Shown here in pieces: positions 46,571 to 51,703 of a DNA stretch of 51,703 nucleotides. Position 1 is the stretch's first letter. Every line of letters starts with the position of its first letter. The DNA is from Acidisphaera rubrifaciens HS-AP3 (lineage in GTDB: Bacteria; Pseudomonadota; Alphaproteobacteria; Acetobacterales; Acetobacteraceae), in NCBI RefSeq assembly GCF_000964365.1, contig NZ_BANB01000045.1:1-51703 (forward strand), given 5' to 3'. Both the position numbers and the translations under genes were made by a program. Under the pieces are notes generated by a model. It ran no database searches and had not been told where the DNA came from. It worked only from the letters and a program-made list of their open reading frames with translations.

Positions 46571-48559
46571 TCAGACATCGACGAGATCGACCGTCCGGGC
46601 ATGCTCCTGAATGAAGCGGAAACGCAGTTCTGGCCGCCGCCCCATCAGACTCTCGACCAACTCCGCCGTCGGCGCGCGGGTGTCCGCCGGCGCCAACACG
46701 CGCAGCAGGGTCCGCTTTGCCGGATGCATGGTCGTGTTGCGCAATATGGCCGGCGGCATCTCGCCCAACCCTTTGAAGCGGCTGACCTCGACCTTGCTCC
46801 CGGGCTTGAAGGCCGCCTTGGTCTGTCGGTCGCGATCGGCGTCGTCCATCGCATAGACGGATTTGGCTCCCTGGGTTAGCCGGTAGAGGGGCGGTTGGGC
46901 GAGGTAGACGTGCCCGTGGCGGATGAGGTCGGGGAGTTCGCGATAGAAAAAGGTTATCAGGAGTGAGGCGATGTGGGCGCCGTCCACATCGGCGTCGGTC
47001 ATGATGATCACACGGCCGTAGCGGAGCCGGGCCCGATCGAACCGGTCGCCGACCCCGCAGCCGAGCGCTTCGATCAGGTCCCGAAGCTCCTGGTTCTGGC
47101 GGAGCCGGTCGGTGGAGGCGCTGGCCACGTTGAGGATTTTGCCACGCAGCGGCAATACCGCCTGCGTCTCCCGATCGCGCGCCTGCTTGGCGGAGCCACC
47201 TGCGCTGTCGCCTTCCACCAGGAAAATCTCGGTCTGGCTTGCATCCTCACGCGTGCAGTCGGTGAGCTTTCCCGGCAATCGCAGCTTTCGCGTGGCTGAT
47301 TTGCGCGGCGTGTCGCGCTGCTCCTTCCGGCGGATGCGATCCTCGGCGCGCTCGACCGCGAAGGCGAGCAGCGCATCCGCGGCCGACGGATCGGCGGCGA
47401 GCCAATGGTCGAACTGATCGCGCAGCGCCGTCTCGACGAGGCGGGCGGCTTCAGGATTGGTCAGACGATCCTTGGTTTGCCCCTGGAACTGAGGTTCACG
47501 GAGGAACAGCGAGACCTTGGCCGCCATCGGCGTCACGAGATCGTCGGCGGTGATCTGCGCGGCCTTGCGGTTGCTGCGCTGTTCGCCCCATGCCCGGAGC
47601 CCCTTGACCAGCGCTGCCCGCACGCCCGCCTCATGCGTGCCGCCTTGAGGCGTCGGGATCGTGTTGCAATACGTATGTAGGAACCCGTCCCCGTCCTCGA
47701 CCCAGGCGATCGCCCACTCCACATGGCCCGCCGCCTCGCCGTCAGCCGCCGCGCCGAGTGCGGTTCGCCCGGTCCAGGGCTCCGGCAGGACGCGCGTTGC
47801 GGAGCCGAGTTCGTCCCGCAGGCTGTCGCGCAGCCCACCGGGAAAATGCAACAGCGTCTCGGACGGGATGTCGCTGTCAGTGCCGTTCAGCAAAGCGGGA
47901 TCGCAGCGCCAGCGTATCTGGATGCCGGAGACCAGATAGGCCTTCGAGCGGCAGAGCGCATACAGCCGGCCAGGTATGAAACGGCGCTCGCCGAATATGG
48001 CCGCGTCGGGGCGGAAGCGTATGAACGTGCCGCGGCGGTTCTGTATCGGCCCGAGATTACGGAGCTTGCCGGTCGGTCGTCCCTGCGCGTACGACTGGCT
48101 CCAGAGGATGCGGTCGCGGGCGACCTCCACCTCGAAGCTTTCGGACAACGCGTTGACGACGGAACTGCCGACGCCGTGCAGGCCGCCCGACGTGGCGTAG
48201 GCCTTGCCGCCGAACTTGCCGCCGGAATGCAGCGTGGTGAGGATGACCTCCAGCGCGCTGAGGTTCTTGAACTTGGGATGCGGGTCGACCGGAATTCCCC
48301 GCCCGTTGTCGCGGACCGACAGGACATTGCCGACTTCCAGCGTCACCTCGATGATCGACGCGTGGCCGGCGACCGCTTCGTCGATCGAGTTGTCTAGGAT
48401 TTCCGAAGCCAGGTGATGCAGGGCGGCGTCGTCCGTGCCCCCGATATACATCCCTGGCCGCCGGCGCACCGGCTCGAGGCCCTCGAGCACCTCGATGTCC
48501 TTGGCGGAGTAGGTGCTGTGGTCCGCATCGTCGGACGGTTTGCGGAAGAGATCGGGCAT
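46571..48559 (-). CDS. parE: DNA topoisomerase IV subunit B
   Basis: A 662-aa ATPase subunit of topoisomerase IV, which decatenates daughter chromosomes with ParC. The GHKL ATPase domain has EILDNSIDEA, VRDNGRGIPVDPHPK and the GGLHGVGSSVVNALS lid. The TOPRIM domain has LVEGDSAGGSAKQARDR, and IMTDADVDGAHIASLL supplies the metal-binding Asp residues. The C-terminal FKGLGEMPPAIL with NTTMHPAKRTLLRV is typical. Length and HPKFKNLSALE in the ATPase region favour ParE over GyrB. The tRNA-Val gene lies just beyond its 3' end. Confidence 0.95.
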   Translation of the reverse strand: MPDLFRKPSDDADHSTYSAKDIEVLEGLEPVRRRPGMYIGGTDDAALHHLASEILDNSIDEAVAGHASIIEVTLEVGNVLSVRDNGRGIPVDPHPKFKNLSALEVILTTLHSGGKFGGKAYATSGGLHGVGSSVVNALSESFEVEVARDRILWSQSYAQGRPTGKLRNLGPIQNRRGTFIRFRPDAAIFGERRFIPGRLYALCRSKAYLVSGIQIRWRCDPALLNGTDSDIPSETLLHFPGGLRDSLRDELGSATRVLPEPWTGRTALGAAADGEAAGHVEWAIAWVEDGDGFLHTYCNTIPTPQGGTHEAGVRAALVKGLRAWGEQRSNRKAAQITADDLVTPMAAKVSLFLREPQFQGQTKDRLTNPEAARLVETALRDQFDHWLAADPSAADALLAFAVERAEDRIRRKEQRDTPRKSATRKLRLPGKLTDCTREDASQTEIFLVEGDSAGGSAKQARDRETQAVLPLRGKILNVASASTDRLRQNQELRDLIEALGCGVGDRFDRARLRYGRVIIMTDADVDGAHIASLLITFFYRELPDLIRHGHVYLAQPPLYRLTQGAKSVYAMDDADRDRQTKAAFKPGSKVEVSRFKGLGEMPPAILRNTTMHPAKRTLLRVLAPADTRAPTAELVESLMGRRPELRFRFIQEHARTVDLVDV

Positions 48560-48634
48560 GCGGTTTCCGGCTATGTTTTGTGATCGGCGGGTCGGGCGAA
48601 CCGCTGACTTAGGTCTGACGGGAGGCTGCGGGGG

Positions 48635-49807
48635 TCAACGGCGCTTCGTCGGGGCATGCAGGTCGTGGATGCGGACGCCGTCCTCGGTCGCTGCCACGTT
48701 CAGCCAATCGCCGTGGCGCAACGTGCGGCGTGTGTCGTGAAGTCCGCTGGCCCAATGCTCCGTCATCGACGCGCGGCTGAAATCGTAATCCTTGTTTGCG
48801 CCTTCATACAATTTCTGCCGATAAATCAAATGAATAATCGTGATCGCCGGCAAATCTGAGAGCGAGGTCTTTAGGAGCGCCTCCTCTTCCGTAAGCTCGG
48901 ACGGATCCAGTTTGTCGAGCACACGCTTCAGTATGCGTGTCAGCCTGTAGTGCTGCGTATAATAGTCCGTAACAAGTCGTGTTCGACTCGAGTACTGGAT
49001 GTCTTTCATTCGGTTGAGAACGCTGCCTATGTCGGTCGGAACGGCACCGGGCGCGCTGAAGAGGTCCACCTGGAACACCAGGGTGTTGGCGGTGCCGGCA
49101 TTGTCCAGCACATGCTGCAGCGGGGTGTTCGACGCCAGGCCGCCGTCCCAGAAGGCACGTCCCTCGATTGACACCATCGGGAGCCCCGGCGGAAGGGCAC
49201 CGCTCGCGAGCACGTGATCGACCGTGATCCGGGTCGACGTTGTGTCGAAATAGACGAAATTCCCCGACTGCACGTCCACCGCGCCGCAGGCGTAGCGCGC
49301 CGCGCCGTCGTTCAGGCGATCGAAGTCGATGAGCTCTTCCAGCGTCGTGCGCAGGGGAGATGTGTCATAAAAGCTCGTTGCCGCGGCGGTTCCCGGCAGG
49401 CTGAGGAGCGGACCGGGACGGGCGGGCGTAAAGAACCCCGGCTGCCCGAACATGACCGTCAGTGCCGACGACACGTCGTTATGCCACCGCCGTGCTACGC
49501 CATCGTCGGGCGCGACGACCGGCCAGACGGGGCGGGCGGTCACCGACGACCAGAATGCCTGCAGGCGTTCCAGACGGGAGGCCGGCGGATTGCCGGCAAT
49601 GATTGCGCCGTTGATCGCCCCGATCGACACGCCGGCAATCCAGTCCGGCTCGATTCCGGCAGCGTGCAGGCCTTCGTAAACGCCTGCCTGGTAGGCGCCC
49701 AGGGCGCCTCCCCCCTGCAGGATGAGGGCGAGTCGGTCGACATGGGGAGGTATCCTGACGGCGCGTTGGGAGTCCGCCGCTAAGGGCGGAGGGCGGTCCG
49801 TGTTCAT
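48635..49807 (-). CDS. patatin-like phospholipase family protein
   Basis: A 390-aa lipid acyl hydrolase-like protein with a Ser-Asp dyad. The oxyanion hole is GGGALGAYQAGV (32-43), the nucleophile elbow GVSIG (Ser61), and the Asp motif DGG (221-223). A C-terminal extension of ~150 residues (DIQYSSRTRLVTDYYTQHY; then TIIHLIYRQKLYEG and FSRASMTEHWASGLHDT) fits the DUF3734 domain seen in bacterial patatins. Such proteins often occur in polyhydroxybutyrate-storing bacteria, but the substrate is not proven. It lies 75 bp upstream of parE on the same strand and diverges from gmhA. Confidence 0.9.
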   Translation of the reverse strand: MNTDRPPPLAADSQRAVRIPPHVDRLALILQGGGALGAYQAGVYEGLHAAGIEPDWIAGVSIGAINGAIIAGNPPASRLERLQAFWSSVTARPVWPVVAPDDGVARRWHNDVSSALTVMFGQPGFFTPARPGPLLSLPGTAAATSFYDTSPLRTTLEELIDFDRLNDGAARYACGAVDVQSGNFVYFDTTSTRITVDHVLASGALPPGLPMVSIEGRAFWDGGLASNTPLQHVLDNAGTANTLVFQVDLFSAPGAVPTDIGSVLNRMKDIQYSSRTRLVTDYYTQHYRLTRILKRVLDKLDPSELTEEEALLKTSLSDLPAITIIHLIYRQKLYEGANKDYDFSRASMTEHWASGLHDTRRTLRHGDWLNVAATEDGVRIHDLHAPTKRR

Positions 49808-49955
49808 GCTCTGCGCTGTCGGCTCCGAACAAGGCGCTTGGCCCGGTGTTGGGCCAGCGTGCTACCTGTGCCAGTGCAAACCGCCCGGTCAAGCCGGGTT
49901 GACGCCGCGATGCCGGAAGAGGGCGGCTGCTTGGCATTGACAGTCGGGGTAAAGC

Positions 49956-50552
49956 ATGGACGAGACGGGACGGTTCGCTGCGATGCTGCTGCACAGCGCC
50001 GCGCTCAAGCAGCGTATTGCCACCGAGTTGGCGGCAGATGCCATCGCAGTGGTGGCTGCGGCCGAATACTCTCTGCGCGCTGGCGGCAAGCTCCTGTTTT
50101 GCGGGAATGGCGGGTCTGCTGCAGACAGCCAGCATTTGGCGACCGAATTGCTGATCCGTCTTCGCGGTCGCTGTGAGCGGCCCTCCTGGCCGGCCATCGC
50201 CTTGACGCTCGACGGCGCCATGCTCACGGCCGCCGGCAATGATTACGGGTATGATCAGGTTTTCGCCCGCCCGCTGCGTGGTCTGGGCCGGCGCGGCGAC
50301 GTGTTGTTCGGGCTCACGACGTCAGGCCGGTCCCCGAACGTCTTGGCGGCTCTCGAGGCTGCACGCGAGATGGGGATTGTCACGGTCGGCCTGCTCGGCG
50401 GCTCGGGAGAGCCGGCGCGTTTCCTGTGTGATCACGCGTTGATCGTGCCCGATACGGAGACCGCACGTATCCAGGAGTGTCACATCACGCTCGGTCACGC
50501 GATCCTAGAACTCCTCGAGGATCGTCTCATGGCAAAGCCGTTGGCGGCATGA
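49956..50552 (+). CDS. gmhA: D-sedoheptulose-7-phosphate isomerase (SIS domain)
   Basis: A 198-aa SIS-domain isomerase that converts sedoheptulose 7-phosphate to D-glycero-D-manno-heptose 7-phosphate, the first step of LPS core heptose synthesis. The phosphate loop is FCGNGGSAADSQHLATEL with Glu64, TTSGRSPNVLAAL is the second SIS segment, and the catalytic His176 lies in QECHITLGH. The usual partners (hldE, gmhB) are not in view; instead a nucleotide-sugar epimerase follows after 4 bp. A related phosphoheptose isomerase with other sugar specificity is possible. Confidence 0.87.
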   Translation: MDETGRFAAMLLHSAALKQRIATELAADAIAVVAAAEYSLRAGGKLLFCGNGGSAADSQHLATELLIRLRGRCERPSWPAIALTLDGAMLTAAGNDYGYDQVFARPLRGLGRRGDVLFGLTTSGRSPNVLAALEAAREMGIVTVGLLGGSGEPARFLCDHALIVPDTETARIQECHITLGHAILELLEDRLMAKPLAA

Positions 50553-50556
50553 GCCG

Positions 50557-51543
50557 ATGACCGTCGTTGTCACCGGTGCGGCCGGCTTTATTGGCTACCA
50601 TACGGCTGAAGCGCTGCTGCGCTCTGGCCGTGCTGTGGTCGGTATCGACAACGTGAATGACTATTACGACACGCGCCTGAAAGAGGCGCGGCTTGAGCGG
50701 CTGCAGGCGTTTGCGGCGTTCCGTTTCGTTCGGGCCGATATCGCCGACCGCGCGGCGATGGCTGCCGTGTTCGACGGCAAGCGTGACGTCACCGAGATCG
50801 TTCATCTGGCCGCGCAAGCGGGGGTGCGATATTCGTTGATCGACCCGTACGCCTACGTCCATTCGAACGTCCTCGGCCATCTCACCCTGCTCGAGGTGGC
50901 GCGTTCTCTGCCGGGACTCCGTCACTTCGTCTATGCGAGTTCGTCTTCGGTCTACGGGGATACCGAGAATGCCCCGTTCCGCGAGACCGACAGGGCCGAC
51001 AAGCCGGTCTCGCTGTATGCCGCCACTAAGCGGGCGGACGAACTCATCAGCCATGTTTATGGTCATCTTCACGGTATTCCGCAGACCGGGTTGCGGTTCT
51101 TCACCGCTTACGGTCCATGGGGTCGTCCCGATATGGCTTATTTCGCCTTCGCGCGCGCGATCGTCGAGGGCGCGCCCATCACCATCTATGACCAGGGCCG
51201 GCTGCAGCGCGACTTTACCTACATCGATGACGTGGTCGCGGGTGTCCTGGCCGTTCTCCAGCGGCCGCCGGCGGCCAGCTCGCCGACCCGCGTGCTGAAC
51301 GTCGGCAACCGGCGAGCGGAAAGCGTCGCGTACCTGGTCGAACTTCTCGAGCGCGAACTCGGCCGCAAGGCGATCATTCGCCACGCTGCCCGGGAGGCGG
51401 CGGATGTACGGGTGACCTGTGCCTCGACCGACGCGCTCGAGGCCCTGGTTGGACATGCGCCGCGGACAGACCTTGCCGCCGGCATCGCGCGGTTTGTGGC
51501 GTGGTTCCGCGGCTGGCACCGCCCCGCGATAAAAAGCGCTTGA
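50557..51543 (+). CDS. NAD-dependent epimerase (UDP-glucuronate 4-epimerase-like)
   Basis: A 328-aa extended SDR. The Rossmann motif TGAAGFIG (6-13), HLAAQAGVRYS, the Ser of YASSSSVYG, and Tyr154/Lys158 (YAATK) form an intact active site. FFTAYGPWGRPDMAYFAFA followed by RDFTYIDDVVAGV is close to UDP-glucuronate 4-epimerases, which make UDP-galacturonate, though dTDP- or GDP-sugar enzymes of this group cannot be excluded. It starts 4 bp after gmhA, so the two form a unit for surface-polysaccharide precursors. No clear terminator follows. Confidence 0.9.
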   Translation: MTVVVTGAAGFIGYHTAEALLRSGRAVVGIDNVNDYYDTRLKEARLERLQAFAAFRFVRADIADRAAMAAVFDGKRDVTEIVHLAAQAGVRYSLIDPYAYVHSNVLGHLTLLEVARSLPGLRHFVYASSSSVYGDTENAPFRETDRADKPVSLYAATKRADELISHVYGHLHGIPQTGLRFFTAYGPWGRPDMAYFAFARAIVEGAPITIYDQGRLQRDFTYIDDVVAGVLAVLQRPPAASSPTRVLNVGNRRAESVAYLVELLERELGRKAIIRHAAREAADVRVTCASTDALEALVGHAPRTDLAAGIARFVAWFRGWHRPAIKSA

Positions 51544-51674
51544 CCCCGCGGCGGGGCGGGTCTAACACCCCGGCCTCGCCGCGACGGACTACGGTCGGTC
51601 GGGGGGCGGGTCGAGCTGAACACACAGGCTCTTCTCGGCGGCAATTGCTCTCGGGCGATTTGTCGCACTGTTCA

Positions 51675-51703
51675 TTGACAAGTAAATCTGTATGGAAGGG
51701 ATA
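51675..51703 (+). promoter_or_regulatory. strong promoter cut by the window edge
   Basis: TTGACA (51675-51680) stands in an AT-rich stretch after a GC-rich region, and the window ends (GGGATA) at the expected place of the -10. It probably drives a gene just beyond the window. The -10 cannot be judged. Confidence 0.4.

Overview
The window is about 51.7 kb of GC-rich chromosomal DNA from an alphaproteobacterium, most likely of the order Rhodospirillales and close to the acetic-acid-bacterium group. That placement is an inference from gene content and gene order: a regulator-sufBCDSU-sufT-sufA operon, a tkt-like/gap/pgk operon, zwf, fusA and parE, plus a small RNA that resembles the alphaproteobacterial alpha-r8 (MmgR, Rfam suhB) family. 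Genes are packed tightly, with many 4-bp ATGA or GTGA overlaps and several GTG or TTG starts. I found no insertion sequence, prophage, integrase or CRISPR array.

Layout. Positions 1-8.4 kb hold a partial gamma-glutamyltransferase lipoprotein, a DsbA/ScsC-like oxidoreductase, a drug/metabolite exporter with a small lipoprotein, an M20 amidohydrolase, a sulfotransferase overlapping a diiron ferritin-like protein, a secreted proline-rich protein and a NUDIX hydrolase. Positions 8.1-12.5 kb are a minus-strand central-carbon operon: a transketolase-family protein that has lost its main catalytic motifs, then gap, pgk and a small ORF. Positions 12.7-15.5 kb hold fusA with a TTG start, two small genes and a terminator. 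Positions 15.5-21.5 kb hold an SDR with an L-lactate permease, a CmoB-like methyltransferase, a membrane protein, a luciferase-like monooxygenase and a DUF445 protein. Positions 21.6-27.7 kb hold a divergent PEP-carboxylase-like protein, a hot-dog dehydratase, a metallo-beta-lactamase-fold hydrolase, a second NUDIX protein and an SDR.

Positions 27.9-34.3 kb are one plus-strand Fe-S assembly operon: an Rrf2 regulator that probably carries a cluster, sufB, sufC, sufD, sufS, sufU, a SufT-like protein and sufA. All the junctions from sufB to sufT overlap. Converging on it is a minus-strand run: a DEAD-box helicase with its own promoter and leader, glutaryl-CoA dehydrogenase, and an RlmD/RumA-type RNA methyltransferase that itself carries Fe-S cysteines. 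The 446-bp stretch at 38588-39033 has no supported CDS. It holds the helicase promoter and leader, an 18-bp palindrome and a strong plus-strand terminator with no upstream gene, which points to an unannotated small RNA.

Positions 39.0-43.0 kb hold a GT2/GT39 glycosyltransferase pair followed by what may be a GtrA remnant, and zwf on the other strand. Positions 43.2-51.7 kb hold an acyl-CoA dehydrogenase, a lytic transglycosylase, the alpha-r8-like small RNA, an N-formylglutamate amidohydrolase, tRNA-Val(GAC), parE, a patatin-like phospholipase, gmhA and a nucleotide-sugar epimerase. The window ends inside what looks like a strong promoter.

The most interesting items are the transketolase-like pseudoenzyme in the gap-pgk operon, the PEPC-like protein with replaced active-site residues, the overlapping sulfotransferase and diiron gene pair, and the two small-RNA loci.
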